Assembly (NCBI RefSeq): GCF_003385845.1
Contig: NZ_QRDJ01000006.1
Coordinates: 868,001 to 932,000, forward strand
Source: Kushneria indalinina DSM 14324
Lineage (GTDB): Bacteria > Pseudomonadota > Gammaproteobacteria > Pseudomonadales > Halomonadaceae
DNA: 64,000 bases
Reading direction: 5' to 3'
In this document: positions 1-8,874 of the stretch, piece after piece
How positions within the stretch are numbered: the first letter of the stretch is position 1
Layout: each line of letters begins with the position of its first letter
Notes under the pieces: model-generated
What the model was told of the DNA's origin: nothing
What the model saw: the letters and a program-made list of their open reading frames with translations, nothing else
Databases searched by the model: none
Translations under genes and position numbers: made by a program

Positions 1-28
1 CCACACACAAGATTCGAGGTTGTCTGCG

Positions 29-2446
29 ATGGAGCGTAACCCCGCACAGACGTTAAACATACCCCTGTTGCCACTGCGAGACGTTGTCGTTTATCCGCAG
101 ATGGTCATACCGCTGTTCGTGGGTCGCGAGAAATCGATTCGTGCCCTCGAAGCGGCCATGGAATCGGATAAGCAGGTGTTGCTGGTCGCTCAGCGTGACG
201 CTGGTCAGGACAATCCCGAGGTCGAGGATCTGTTCGATATCGGAACGATTGCCAGCATCATGCAACTGCTCCGCCTGCCGGATGGCACTGTCAAGGTTCT
301 CATTGAAGGCAGTTCCAGGGCTGATATCGCCCAGATCGATGATGATGACAGTGAAAATGGCTATCCGACAGCCAGTGTTACTCTGAGGGAGAGTGAGCCT
401 CTGAGTGAACGCGAACAGGAATCACTCGTGCGCGTTCTGCTGGATCAATTCGAGCAGTATGTGAAGCTGTCACGCAAGGTACCCAACGAGGTATTGAGCT
501 CGCTTCAGGGCATTGAAGATGCCAGCCGGCTGGTCGATACCGTCAGTGCCCACCTGTCTCTCGAGATTGGCGACAAGCAGTCACTGCTTGAGATGGACAA
601 GGTTCGCGATCGCGTCGAGCATCTGATGACGCTGATCGAATCCGAGATTGATCTGCTGCAGGTAGAAAAGCGCATTCGCTCCAGAGTCAAGGAGCAGATG
701 GAGAAGTCCCAGCGTGAGTACTACCTCAACGAGCAGATGAAAGCCATCCAGAAAGAAATGGGTGAGCTTGAGAATACGCCCAATGAGGCGGATCAGTACG
801 AACAGAAGATTGCTGAATCCGGCATGTCGGCTGAGGCCGAGGAAAAGGCCCGTCAGGAGCTGAACAAGCTCAAGATGATGGCGCCGGCTTCTGCCGAAGC
901 AACGGTTGTACGTTCCTATCTTGACTGGATGCTGGCTGTCCCGTGGAAGAAGCGCACGCGCGTTCGCCACGACATCAGTCATGCCGAACAGGTTCTGGAA
1001 GAAGACCACTATGGGCTTGAAGAGGTCAAGGAGCGTATCCTTGATTATCTCGCCGTGCAAAAGCGTGTGCGCAAGCTCAAGGGACCGGTGCTGTGCCTGG
1101 TTGGCCCGCCCGGGGTGGGCAAGACATCACTGGGCCAGTCCATTGCGCGTGCTACCAATCGCAAATACACGCGCCTGGCACTGGGCGGCGTGCGTGACGA
1201 ATCAGAAATTCGCGGCCATCGCCGCACCTATATTGGTTCCATGCCCGGCAAGCTTTTGCAGCGCATGAGCAAGACCGGTGTACGCAATCCGCTCTTCCTG
1301 CTGGATGAAATTGACAAGGTAGGGATGGATCATCGGGGCGATCCTTCTTCCGCGCTGCTTGAAGTGCTGGATCCCGAGCAGAATGACAAGTTCAGCGATC
1401 ACTATCTGGAACTTGACTACGACCTTTCGGATGTCATGTTCATTTGTACCGCGAATTCCATGAACATTCCCGGTCCGCTTCTGGACCGTATGGAAGTGAT
1501 CCGGATTCCGGGCTATACGGAAGACGAGAAGCTGGGCATCGCCAGGCGTTATCTGGCGCCGAAGCAGCTCAAGGCCAACGGTCTGAAAAAGGATGAGCTG
1601 GTCCTGACAGATGACGCACTGCTTGAGTTGATCCGATACTATACGCGCGAGGCTGGCGTTCGCGAGCTCGAGCGTCAGATTGCCAAGGTGGCACGCAAAG
1701 TACTGCGCGAGCGCATTGGCAACGAAGCTTCACAGGGCAAGGGTGCTGCTACCCAGCATCTGGAAGCCACTGATGTTGAGCGTTATGCTGGCGTCAGGCG
1801 TTTCAGCTATGGTCTGGCTGATCAGGCCCATCAGGTCGGTCGAGTGACCGGGCTGGCATGGACTTCCGTTGGCGGTGAAATTCTCAATATTGAATCGGTT
1901 GTCACCCCCGGAAAGGGCCGTATTAACAAGACCGGCTCTCTGGGCGATGTGATGAAGGAGTCGGTCAGTGCCGCGCATACGGTCGTGCGTTCACGTGCAG
2001 CCCTGCTCGGGATCGATCCGGAGCGGTTCGAGAAGGAAGATCTTCATATCCACGTGCCCGAAGGGGCCACGCCCAAGGATGGCCCCAGCGCCGGTGTCGC
2101 CATGGTAACGGCAATGGTGTCGGCCTATACCAATCAGGCCGTACGTGCTGATGTTGCCATGACAGGTGAAGTCAACCTGCGCGGTGAAGTCATGCCGATC
2201 GGGGGGCTCAAGGAGAAATTGCTGGCTGCCCGGCGCGGTGGTATAAAGATTGCCCTGATACCGGAAGAAAATCGCCGCGATCTCAAGGAAGTTCCTGATA
2301 CCATCAAGGATGCACTTGATATTCGACCGGTGCGCTGGATCGACGAAGTTCTTGATATTGCTCTGGTACAAAAGGGCGATGATGATTTTGAAGATACGCG
2401 GATAGAAGAAAAAAATACTTCGCAGGCGTCTGTAAATACTCATTAG
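29..2446 (+). CDS. lon: ATP-dependent protease La (Lon)
   Basis: Cytoplasmic AAA+ serine protease that degrades misfolded and regulatory proteins. The N-terminal substrate-binding LON domain covers roughly residues 10-200 and a coiled-coil segment follows. The Walker A motif GPPGVGKT is near residue 360 and Walker B is FLLDEIDK. The C-terminal protease domain carries the Ser in PKDGPSAG and the Lys in GGLKEKLLAA, the Ser-Lys dyad. Length (about 805 aa) and sequence match gammaproteobacterial Lon throughout. I chose ATG 29 because GAGG at 16-19 lies nine bases upstream; an in-frame TTG at 20 abuts that GAGG and is less likely. The tail after residue 780 is acidic and poorly conserved. Lon followed by HU-beta and PpiD is the usual gammaproteobacterial order, and clpX probably lies just outside the window. 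Confidence 0.98.
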   Translation: MERNPAQTLNIPLLPLRDVVVYPQMVIPLFVGREKSIRALEAAMESDKQVLLVAQRDAGQDNPEVEDLFDIGTIASIMQLLRLPDGTVKVLIEGSSRADIAQIDDDDSENGYPTASVTLRESEPLSEREQESLVRVLLDQFEQYVKLSRKVPNEVLSSLQGIEDASRLVDTVSAHLSLEIGDKQSLLEMDKVRDRVEHLMTLIESEIDLLQVEKRIRSRVKEQMEKSQREYYLNEQMKAIQKEMGELENTPNEADQYEQKIAESGMSAEAEEKARQELNKLKMMAPASAEATVVRSYLDWMLAVPWKKRTRVRHDISHAEQVLEEDHYGLEEVKERILDYLAVQKRVRKLKGPVLCLVGPPGVGKTSLGQSIARATNRKYTRLALGGVRDESEIRGHRRTYIGSMPGKLLQRMSKTGVRNPLFLLDEIDKVGMDHRGDPSSALLEVLDPEQNDKFSDHYLELDYDLSDVMFICTANSMNIPGPLLDRMEVIRIPGYTEDEKLGIARRYLAPKQLKANGLKKDELVLTDDALLELIRYYTREAGVRELERQIAKVARKVLRERIGNEASQGKGAATQHLEATDVERYAGVRRFSYGLADQAHQVGRVTGLAWTSVGGEILNIESVVTPGKGRINKTGSLGDVMKESVSAAHTVVRSRAALLGIDPERFEKEDLHIHVPEGATPKDGPSAGVAMVTAMVSAYTNQAVRADVAMTGEVNLRGEVMPIGGLKEKLLAARRGGIKIALIPEENRRDLKEVPDTIKDALDIRPVRWIDEVLDIALVQKGDDDFEDTRIEEKNTSQASVNTH

Positions 2447-2472
2447 GATTATTTTTGAATAATGTCGGCCAA

Positions 2473-2499
2473 CAAAGCCTGAAATGACGGGCTTTGTTG
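2473..2499 (+). terminator. putative lon terminator
   Basis: A seven-base stem, CAAAGCC with GGCTTTG, encloses a nine-base loop 27 bases after the lon stop. The trailing T content is weak, so termination may be partial or factor-assisted. Confidence 0.45.
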
Positions 2500-2509
2500 C
2501 CAACATTGC

Positions 2510-2538
2510 TTGACGGTATTTATGGTCGTTGATATAAA
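2510..2538 (+). promoter_or_regulatory. sigma70-type promoter for hupB
   Basis: TTGACG (2510-2515) and TATAAA (2533-2538) are separated by exactly 17 bases. The site lies 82 bases upstream of the HU start and after the lon hairpin, so hupB probably has its own strong promoter. Confidence 0.8.
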
Positions 2539-2619
2539 ATGCGGCTCGTTATGATTGCGTATGCTGTTCGATTGCCGCGCTTAATCCTAGCAACGATTGT
2601 TATAGTCAAGGGGTGAAGA

Positions 2620-2892
2620 GTGAATAAATCCGAGCTGATTGAGGCTATTGCTGCTTCTGCAGATATTCCAAAGGCAGCGGCTGGTCGGGCTCTCGATGCC
2701 ATGATCGATTCCGTTACCGATAGCCTTAAGCAGGGTGATTCCGTAGCACTGGTAGGTTTCGGAACATTCAGCATCAAGGAGCGGGCTGCACGTACCGGTC
2801 GTAACCCGCAGACTGGCAAGACCATTGAAATCAGCGCTGCCAACGTGCCCAGCTTCAAGGCCGGCAAGGCGCTGAAGGACGCTGTCAACTGA
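2620..2892 (+). CDS. hupB: DNA-binding protein HU-beta
   Basis: A 90-residue nucleoid-associated protein that binds and bends DNA as a dimer. It matches the full length of the bacterial HU/IHF family. The helical N-terminus begins [11 protein letters not shown], and the beta-arm region contains the conserved [12 protein letters not shown]. Translation starts at GTG 2620, preceded by AAGGGGTGAAGA. It sits between lon and ppiD as in most gammaproteobacteria and has its own near-consensus promoter. HU-beta rather than HU-alpha or IHF is inferred from synteny with lon. Confidence 0.97.
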   Translation: MNKSELIEAIAASADIPKAAAGRALDAMIDSVTDSLKQGDSVALVGFGTFSIKERAARTGRNPQTGKTIEISAANVPSFKAGKALKDAVN

Positions 2893-2947
2893 TAGCGGTG
2901 TTACTGCATTGGAAGGCGTGTATTCAGGTGTCTTCCCTGTATGAGAT

Positions 2948-2977
2948 AAACGCATCGTGAAAACGGTGCGTTTTTTT
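2948..2977 (+). terminator. Rho-independent terminator after hupB
   Basis: The arms AAACGCATCG and CGGTGCGTTT form an imperfect stem followed by seven T, 55 bases beyond the HU stop. Confidence 0.8.
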
Positions 2978-3104
2978 GTGTGCAACCCCCGGCTGGAAGG
3001 ACCTTCAGTCAGATACCGGCTTATAGCGTGTCGGTTTGTGCCATGTATCGTTATAATCCTTCGCCAATCCCATTTATCATCCATCAATTTCAAGGGCCTG
3101 CTGC

Positions 3105-4943
3105 ATGCTGCAAAAGATCAGAGATCGGGCACAGGGCTGGATCGCCAGAATAATAGTGGCTCTGATCGCGCTGACATTTACGCTATTTGGCGCAGAATCG
3201 TTGCTGAGCTATTTCAACGGTAGTCAGCGTGACGAAGCTGCTTCCGTCAACGGCGAGACAATCAGTCGTCAGACCCTGGATATCGAGGTTCAGCGAGCCG
3301 TACGCTCCGGCCGTGTGCCTCCTGACCAGCAAAACGAAGCGCGACGCGCCATTCTGGACTCCCTGATCACCCGTACGGCCATGGAGCAGTACGCACGTGA
3401 TGGCGGGATGAGCTTTTCGGATCAGCAGGTGGACCAGCTTCTGGTCAATCGTCAGGAATTCCAGGACAGCAACGGTCACTTTTCTGCCGAGCTTTTCCAG
3501 AGAAGACTGGGGAGTGCCGGCTACACCGCCGATGAGTTTCGCCGCCAGCTACAGGAAGACATGCTGACCCAGCAGCTCCAGAACGGACTGATTGCAGGGA
3601 CTTTCCTGCTGCCTTCGGAAACACGGCGTCTGGCAGAGCTTCGCTATCAGCAGCGCGATTTTCGCTATGCCACGCTGGACGAGGACGCCCTCGAGCAGCC
3701 GGTAAGCGTCAGTGATGACGAGGTGCAGGCGTGGTATGACGCGCACAAGGAAGCTTATCAGCGTCCTGAAGAGGTCAGACTCGAGTATGTCGTGCTCGAT
3801 CGCAGTCAGCTGACCGAGGATGATCAGTCCGTTGACGAACAGCAGCTTCGGCAGCGCTACGAACAGCGTCGCGCCACCGCGCCTCGTGAAGTGTCAGATA
3901 TTGTGGTCACCTTTGGTGACGATCGTACGCGTGAGGAGGCGCAGGCGCGCGTCGATGAGGTTGAAGCGCGTCTGCAGGACGGTGAAGATTTTGCCGCTTT
4001 GGCAAAACAGTACTCCGATGACCCCTCCAGCGCCGATCGGGGCGGCCGGATGGGGGCGGTCAGCGAAGGCATCTTTGGTCAGCCCTTTGATGAGGCCGTC
4101 TCTTCCATGTCGCCGGGTGAAGTATCGCAGGGTGTGGAAAGTGACGGCGTCTTCCATGTCATCCGTGTCGACAATATTGATATCGACAGTTTCGATGAGA
4201 TGCGTGATGAACTGGCCAGCGAGCTTCGACAGGCGCAGCGTGACGAGCGTTTTCAGCAGCTTGCCCAGCAGCTCAGTGACGAAAGCTTTTCGGCTGACGA
4301 TCTTGAAAGTGTGGCCGATCGCCTGAATCTGCCGCTGCAGCGCACGGACTGGGTATCACGCAATGATCAGTTCGAAGGTGATAATGCCGTACTGGGTGAA
4401 GCCGGGGTCATGGACGCTGCCTTCAGTGATGATGTCCTCAACAATGGCTACAACAGTGAACCTGTCGAGCTGGGGCAGGATCGCCGTGTGGTCGTACGCG
4501 TTACCGAGCATCGTCCGGCCACCACGCTGGCCCTTGATGACGTACGAGACCAGGCAGAGCGTTCGGCGCTGCAGGAAAAGCGCCGCCAGGCACTTGCCGA
4601 GCAGGCGGATCAGACGGTGGCGACCCTTCGTCGCGGTGAAACCCCTGAGGGAGTGACGTGGCAGGAGGTCACTGGTGCCACGCGTGATGGGCAGGGAGAA
4701 CTTTCGGCCGATCTGATCAATGCCGCCTTTGGCATGCCGCGGCCGCACGATGGCCATCCCGGTTATGGGCATGCCCGTACCGGTGAGCAGCAGGTGGTAT
4801 TTGCCATTGATCATGTCGATACGGATGTCAGCGATGAACAGATATCATCCATGACAGACGGGCTCTGGAATGCGCAGGCCGGCCAGACGATTGGTGTCAT
4901 GACGGATGCAATCCGTAACCATGCTGACATTTCGCAAAATTAA
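3105..4943 (+). CDS. ppiD: periplasmic folding chaperone / PPIase PpiD
   Basis: Inner-membrane-anchored periplasmic chaperone of the SurA/parvulin class that acts on proteins emerging from the Sec translocon. A single N-terminal transmembrane segment (about residues 14-34) follows a short basic stretch (MLQKIRDRAQGWIAR), as in the family. A SurA-N-like helical region follows. The parvulin domain is around residues 265-360, with YSDDPSSADRGGRMG and the phrase FGQPFDEAV. A long helical C-terminal part completes 612 residues, close to E. coli PpiD (623). Start ATG 3105 gives the canonical N-terminus. It is monocistronic, between its own upstream intergenic region and a strong terminator. Confidence 0.95.
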   Translation: MLQKIRDRAQGWIARIIVALIALTFTLFGAESLLSYFNGSQRDEAASVNGETISRQTLDIEVQRAVRSGRVPPDQQNEARRAILDSLITRTAMEQYARDGGMSFSDQQVDQLLVNRQEFQDSNGHFSAELFQRRLGSAGYTADEFRRQLQEDMLTQQLQNGLIAGTFLLPSETRRLAELRYQQRDFRYATLDEDALEQPVSVSDDEVQAWYDAHKEAYQRPEEVRLEYVVLDRSQLTEDDQSVDEQQLRQRYEQRRATAPREVSDIVVTFGDDRTREEAQARVDEVEARLQDGEDFAALAKQYSDDPSSADRGGRMGAVSEGIFGQPFDEAVSSMSPGEVSQGVESDGVFHVIRVDNIDIDSFDEMRDELASELRQAQRDERFQQLAQQLSDESFSADDLESVADRLNLPLQRTDWVSRNDQFEGDNAVLGEAGVMDAAFSDDVLNNGYNSEPVELGQDRRVVVRVTEHRPATTLALDDVRDQAERSALQEKRRQALAEQADQTVATLRRGETPEGVTWQEVTGATRDGQGELSADLINAAFGMPRPHDGHPGYGHARTGEQQVVFAIDHVDTDVSDEQISSMTDGLWNAQAGQTIGVMTDAIRNHADISQN

Positions 4944-4962
4944 ATAGGCTGCTATCTTTTTT

Positions 4963-4991
4963 AGGCGCAACATGGGTTGCGCCTTTTTTTT
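4963..4991 (+). terminator. Rho-independent terminator after ppiD
   Basis: A perfect nine-base stem AGGCGCAAC / GTTGCGCCT with loop ATGG runs straight into a T tract. Confidence 0.92.
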
Positions 4992-5052
4992 ATCCTGTGG
5001 TTTATCCACTTGTTTGTTGTTGGCACTTTTTTGAAGTCTCCAGGAGAGCCCC

Positions 5053-6057
5053 ATGACCCAATCACGCTATTTCACGATCGGTGAACATCCCGAAGGCCTG
5101 CCGGAGCGTTCGCTTTTTCAGCTGGAAACCTGTGAACTGCCCGAGCTCAAGGAAGGTGAAGTACGCATCCGTAATCAGTGGCTTTCCGTGGACCCCTACA
5201 TGCGCGGGCGCATGAGTGGCGTCAAGACCTATGTTGAGCCCTTTGAGTTGAATAAGCCCATGGAGGGCGGCGCGCTCGGAGAAATCATCGAATCCCGCCA
5301 CCAAAAGCTGCAAAAGGGCTACCGTGTCGTTCACATGGGCGGTTGGCGAGACGTGGCGCAGGTGAATGGCGATCAGGTGCAGCCCCTGCCGGATATCGAC
5401 GTGCCGCCACAGGCATTTCTGGGCGTTCTGGGCATGCCCGGGATGACCGCATGGACCGGGCTGACACTGGTGGCCGAGCTTGAATCATCGGACACCGTGC
5501 TGATTTCGGCCGCCAGCGGCGCTGTAGGGTCGCTGGCAGCACAGCTGGCCCGTCAAAAGGGTTGCACGGTCATCGGCAGTGCCGGCAGTCAGGAAAAACG
5601 TGAGTGGCTTGAAGCCCGGGGCGTCAAGACCATCGATCACCATCAGAGTGCTGATGAGATCAAGCAGGCGTTGAAGGAAGCCGCACCTCAGGGCGTTGAC
5701 GTTTACTACGAAAACGTCGGTGGCCCCATGCTTGAGGCAGCGTTCGATAGCATGAACGACTTCGGCCGTATTGCAGTGTGTGGCATGATTTCACGCTATA
5801 ACGAAACGTCACCGTCTGCCGGGCCGGCCAATATTGCCGCCGTGCTGACCAAACGGCTGCGTATGCAGGGCTTTATCGTGCATGAGTGGGTCAAGGGCCA
5901 TGAGCAGACGTTTTATCAGCAGGTTGGCCCGCTGGTGGCCGATGGCAGCATCGAATATCGCGAGACCGTGGAAGAAGGGCTCGAGCGAACGCCTGACGCC
6001 TTTCTGGCCCTGTTTGAAGGAAGCAATGACGGCAAGATGCTGGTGAAACTGGACTGA
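5053..6057 (+). CDS. NADP-dependent oxidoreductase, CurA / leukotriene-B4 12-hydroxydehydrogenase type
   Basis: Zinc-independent medium-chain dehydrogenase/reductase that reduces alpha,beta-unsaturated ketones or aldehydes with NADPH. The N-terminal catalytic domain contains the family phrase SVDPYMRGRMS (about residues 46-56). The Rossmann nucleotide-binding site is AASGAVGSLAAQLARQKG near residue 155, and YYENVGGPMLEA is near 220. Length (334 aa) is typical. Start ATG 5053 is preceded by AGGAG. It stands alone between terminators. It belongs to the same subfamily as E. coli CurA (YncB), but the physiological substrate here cannot be told from sequence. Confidence 0.9.
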   Translation: MTQSRYFTIGEHPEGLPERSLFQLETCELPELKEGEVRIRNQWLSVDPYMRGRMSGVKTYVEPFELNKPMEGGALGEIIESRHQKLQKGYRVVHMGGWRDVAQVNGDQVQPLPDIDVPPQAFLGVLGMPGMTAWTGLTLVAELESSDTVLISAASGAVGSLAAQLARQKGCTVIGSAGSQEKREWLEARGVKTIDHHQSADEIKQALKEAAPQGVDVYYENVGGPMLEAAFDSMNDFGRIAVCGMISRYNETSPSAGPANIAAVLTKRLRMQGFIVHEWVKGHEQTFYQQVGPLVADGSIEYRETVEEGLERTPDAFLALFEGSNDGKMLVKLD

Positions 6058-6080
6058 TTTTGAGGTCATGACACCAGTGC

Positions 6081-6103
6081 TGAACCCGCCTTGTGCGGGT
6101 TCA
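6081..6103. terminator. bidirectional hairpin between convergent genes
   Basis: A perfect nine-base inverted repeat TGAACCCGC / GCGGGTTCA with five-base loop lies between the 3' ends of the curA-like gene and the queuosine operon, so it can serve both strands. T tracts are short. Confidence 0.65.
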
Positions 6104-6109
6104 GTCATT

Positions 6110-6412
6110 TCATGGCGTACTGCCTTCTTCAAGAAGCGCAATCATGTGGAGCGCCTCATCTCGCGTGTGGCCACAAAGCTCATGATCAAAAGTGAAGTCG
6201 TGGCAGACCTGCGGTCGGCATGGATCACCAAACAGCCGACAAAGATTATCATCATCAAGCTGGATGCAGCGTGTGCCGGCCGGCTTGCCCTGCGGCATGC
6301 CGGGTATGGCAGAACTGATGGAAGGCGCAATACAACAGGCGCCGCACCCCGCGCGGCACCCGTCGTCCTGATTTGTGGCAATTAACCGCGTGTGCTCGTC
6401 ATCGGCACTCAT
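6110..6412 (-). CDS. YkgJ-family cysteine-cluster protein
   Basis: Small (100 aa) protein with the zinc- or iron-chelating CxxxCxxCC pattern (DGCRAGCGACC near residue 17), then a second set of cysteines in DNLCRLFGDPCRPQVCHDF. This is the signature of the YkgJ/CxxCxxCC family, whose role is not established. Start ATG 6412 has GGGAG upstream inside the preceding gene. The two coding regions overlap by four bases, so this is probably the last gene of the queC-queE-queD operon. A link to preQ0 synthesis is suggested only by operon position. Confidence 0.85.
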   Translation of the reverse strand: MSADDEHTRLIATNQDDGCRAGCGACCIAPSISSAIPGMPQGKPAGTRCIQLDDDNLCRLFGDPCRPQVCHDFTFDHELCGHTRDEALHMIALLEEGSTP

Positions 6413-7257
6413 GCCGGCTCCCGAACCCCATGAGCGGTCGCAACGGCCCCCTTGTCGATCCCTTCAAAGGCCTGTACCCGTACACTGCCGCCGTGCAGTG
6501 AAGCGATCTCCTTCGCCATCCAGTGAGCAATCTGTTCTACCGTGGTCGGCGTGGGCAGAATCTCGGCGCGCTCCTGAGGCAGGCGTATCGAAAAGCGCCC
6601 CTGCGCCGATTCATACCCGACATGATAGATCTCGTTGTCAGCATCGATCAGGTCGGCGCGATCGATGAGATAGCTATCCTCAAGGCGATGCGACCACTGG
6701 GCTTCAAGCGCTTCGCTGCGCTGGCCGTTGTGCCAGATGGCCAGACGCGAGCGATGGCCGTGTGCGATGCGCTGGCAGTTGCCCTTGTGGCGTCGAAGGC
6801 CATGGCTATACGTATAGCCGCCGCTGGCATGCGGCTCTTCACGTAGCGACACGCGGATTTTTTCAACCTGCGCCGGCGGGCGTCTGGAAAGCTCGGCAGA
6901 CAGATAGTCACCCAGGCGTTCAGGCGTGATCCGCTGCCAGGGCAGCAGTGTGTAGGCCTGACGCGGCGCGCGTAGTTCCATGGGCCACGGATGCCGTGTC
7001 TGTAGACGCAGTCCCTCGGAGCACTCGTCAACCTTGATATCGTGCGCTTTGGTGGGTACCAGCAGGGTGTGGTCCACGGTGGCGTCGATGCGGGACTTGA
7101 TCCAGGGCTTGACGTCGCCAAAATCAAACAGCATCCCGTCTTCGCCCAGTGGGCCTTCAAGCTCTACATCAATGTGATAGCTGGCACCGATCAGCCCGCG
7201 TTCGGGGCACCAGATGGACACATCCAGGGCGCTCAAGGCATTTACGAAAAGAATCAT
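6409..7257 (-). CDS. queD: tandem 6-carboxytetrahydropterin synthase-like protein (QueD, two T-fold domains)
   Basis: Member of the PTPS/QueD family, expected to convert dihydroneopterin triphosphate to 6-carboxytetrahydropterin in preQ0 synthesis. The protein is about 282 aa, double the usual 120-140, and reads as two PTPS modules. The first (residues 1-140) has DFGDVK, DHTLL and a terminal RVSLREEP, but lacks the usual zinc His and HGH. The second (from about 140) has YSHGL and NCQRIAHGH, that is, the zinc ligands and catalytic Cys, but a poor DFGD equivalent. Active-site halves may therefore be shared between domains; this is inference. ATG 7257 overlaps the queE stop; TTG 7260 is an alternative start. 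Flanking queE and queC support the role. Confidence 0.85.
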   Translation of the reverse strand: MILFVNALSALDVSIWCPERGLIGASYHIDVELEGPLGEDGMLFDFGDVKPWIKSRIDATVDHTLLVPTKAHDIKVDECSEGLRLQTRHPWPMELRAPRQAYTLLPWQRITPERLGDYLSAELSRRPPAQVEKIRVSLREEPHASGGYTYSHGLRRHKGNCQRIAHGHRSRLAIWHNGQRSEALEAQWSHRLEDSYLIDRADLIDADNEIYHVGYESAQGRFSIRLPQERAEILPTPTTVEQIAHWMAKEIASLHGGSVRVQAFEGIDKGAVATAHGVREPA

Positions 7258-7907
7258 CAATCAATACCTGCAATCTTGTGTGTCTGCAGGGAGAGCCGCC
7301 ACTGTGGGTTCGCCATGCAATAGCCCACCGTGTCGGCCATGGTGTTGCCTGTTTCGCCGCGAGGCGCAAGGTCCATGGGCTGCAGAAAAAAGTGATCAAA
7401 CTCGAGCGCCTTGAAGCGCTCGGGCAGGGCATCTTCCTGCGGATAGACCAGTTTGAGCTCGTTACCTGACAGCTGCTTGAGCTCGGCACGGCCCTTGGGG
7501 CTGACACAGAGCCAGTCGATACCCTCCGGTGCCGGCAGCGTACCATTGGTCTCAACCGCGATTTCAAAACCCCGTTCATGCACCGCTTCGATCAGAGCGG
7601 CATCCAGCTGGAGCAGGGGCTCACCGCCGGTAAACACCACATAGGGGCGCGCATGATCCGTCTGTTGTGGCCACAGGGCTTTAATATGCTCTGCAAGGTC
7701 CGAGGCCTGTCGAAACCGCCCGCCGTTCTGGCCATCGGTGCCGATAAAATCGGTGTCACAAAAACGGCAGATACTGTTGGCGCGGTCCTTTTCACGGCCC
7801 GACCAGAGGTTGCAGCCGGTGAAACGACAAAATACCGAGGCACGACCGGCCTGGCCGCCTTCCCCCTGCAGGGTGTAGAACGCTTCCTTGACGCTGTACA
7901 CGATCAA
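7257..7907 (-). CDS. queE: 7-carboxy-7-deazaguanine synthase (QueE)
   Basis: Radical-SAM enzyme converting 6-carboxytetrahydropterin to 7-carboxy-7-deazaguanine for queuosine. The N-terminus [17 protein letters not shown] is typical. The atypical cluster motif of QueE is visible: a Cys in FTGCNLW, then after a gap the CRFCDTDF cysteines. A glycine-rich FTGGEPLLQ follows, the SAM-binding GGE motif. Length (216 aa) fits. It overlaps queC upstream by four bases and the queD-like gene downstream, a tightly coupled minus-strand operon. Confidence 0.95.
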   Translation of the reverse strand: MIVYSVKEAFYTLQGEGGQAGRASVFCRFTGCNLWSGREKDRANSICRFCDTDFIGTDGQNGGRFRQASDLAEHIKALWPQQTDHARPYVVFTGGEPLLQLDAALIEAVHERGFEIAVETNGTLPAPEGIDWLCVSPKGRAELKQLSGNELKLVYPQEDALPERFKALEFDHFFLQPMDLAPRGETGNTMADTVGYCMANPQWRLSLQTHKIAGID

Positions 7908-8602
7908 ACCTCCCGGGTGCGAGAGGATTGCATGTGATAGGGCAGTGGGTCCACGAGGCCTTGTGAAGCAAAGGCCTGAAGACGCTCACGACAGCTGCCG
8001 CATTCACCGCAGGCAAGCGCTTCGCCCAGGTAGCAGGTCCAGCTGTTGGCATAATCGAGCCCCATCTGCAGTCCTTCGGCAAGGATGTCGTCCTTGCTGG
8101 CGTGCAGATAGGGGGCCCGTATTTCCACGGGGGTATAGTTGGCAATCGCCGCGACATCGTTCATGCGCTCGACAAACTCGGGACGGCAGTCGGGGTAGAT
8201 GGCGTGATCGCCACCGTGTGCCCCGTAGTAACAGATCTCTGCCTCCAGGTTAACGGCGTGGCCGATCGCCAGGGAGAGCAGAATCATGTTGCGGTTGGGG
8301 ACGACGGTGGCCTTCATGTTGTCTTCGGCGTAGTCGGCACGCGGCATCTGCTGCGTGGCATCGGTCAGTGCCGAGGCACCAATGAGCCCATGAATGGCAC
8401 GTATATCCACGACCTGATGCGCGACGCCCAGTGACTGGCAGACTTCACTTGCAACATCCAGTTCACGAGCATGGCGCTGGCCATAATGAAAGGAGAGGGC
8501 ATGAACCTCATGGCCCTCGCGCAGGGCGCGGTGTAAAACAGTGTAGGAGTCCATGCCGCCGGAATAGATAACGACGGCGCGTGATGCGGTCTGTGATGTC
8601 AT
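7904..8602 (-). CDS. queC: 7-cyano-7-deazaguanine synthase (QueC)
   Basis: ATP-dependent enzyme that converts 7-carboxy-7-deazaguanine to preQ0. The PP-loop motif [11 protein letters not shown] is near residue 15. Zinc-binding cysteines lie at the C-terminus ([19 protein letters not shown]). I placed the start at ATG 8602 ([11 protein letters not shown]), which gives 232 aa, the usual length; an in-frame extension to 8731 has no family similarity. First gene of the queC-queE-queD-ykgJ set; the next three overlap head-to-tail. No preQ1 riboswitch is evident in the 130 bases upstream. Confidence 0.95.
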   Translation of the reverse strand: MTSQTASRAVVIYSGGMDSYTVLHRALREGHEVHALSFHYGQRHARELDVASEVCQSLGVAHQVVDIRAIHGLIGASALTDATQQMPRADYAEDNMKATVVPNRNMILLSLAIGHAVNLEAEICYYGAHGGDHAIYPDCRPEFVERMNDVAAIANYTPVEIRAPYLHASKDDILAEGLQMGLDYANSWTCYLGEALACGECGSCRERLQAFASQGLVDPLPYHMQSSRTREV

Positions 8603-8831
8603 GACGGAGAATTTCTTTGCCGATGGAAATCGACGCCCGGGATCCGGTCCGGACGAGTGGAGGGCGGCAGTGTAACGCCAAAGCCTCGATATGTCAGCAA
8701 TATATCTTATACCGTTATCTCTAATAACCACGAATTACCCGAATCATAGTCATGTGCTTGCGACAGTAGGAAGATAGATAGAGCTAACTGTCAAAGCGGT
8801 GGACAAGAGTGAGAGTGAGAAACAGGTTTCA

Positions 8832-8866
8832 AAAGCAGCAGGGCCGATAGACGGCCCTGCTGCTTC
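8832..8866 (-). terminator. terminator of the CBS-domain gene
   Basis: The long perfect stem GCAGCAGGGCCG / CGGCCCTGCTGC has loop ATAGA. Read on the minus strand it follows the CBS-protein stop and is trailed by TTTTG. Confidence 0.8.
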
Positions 8867-8874
8867 AGCATGAT

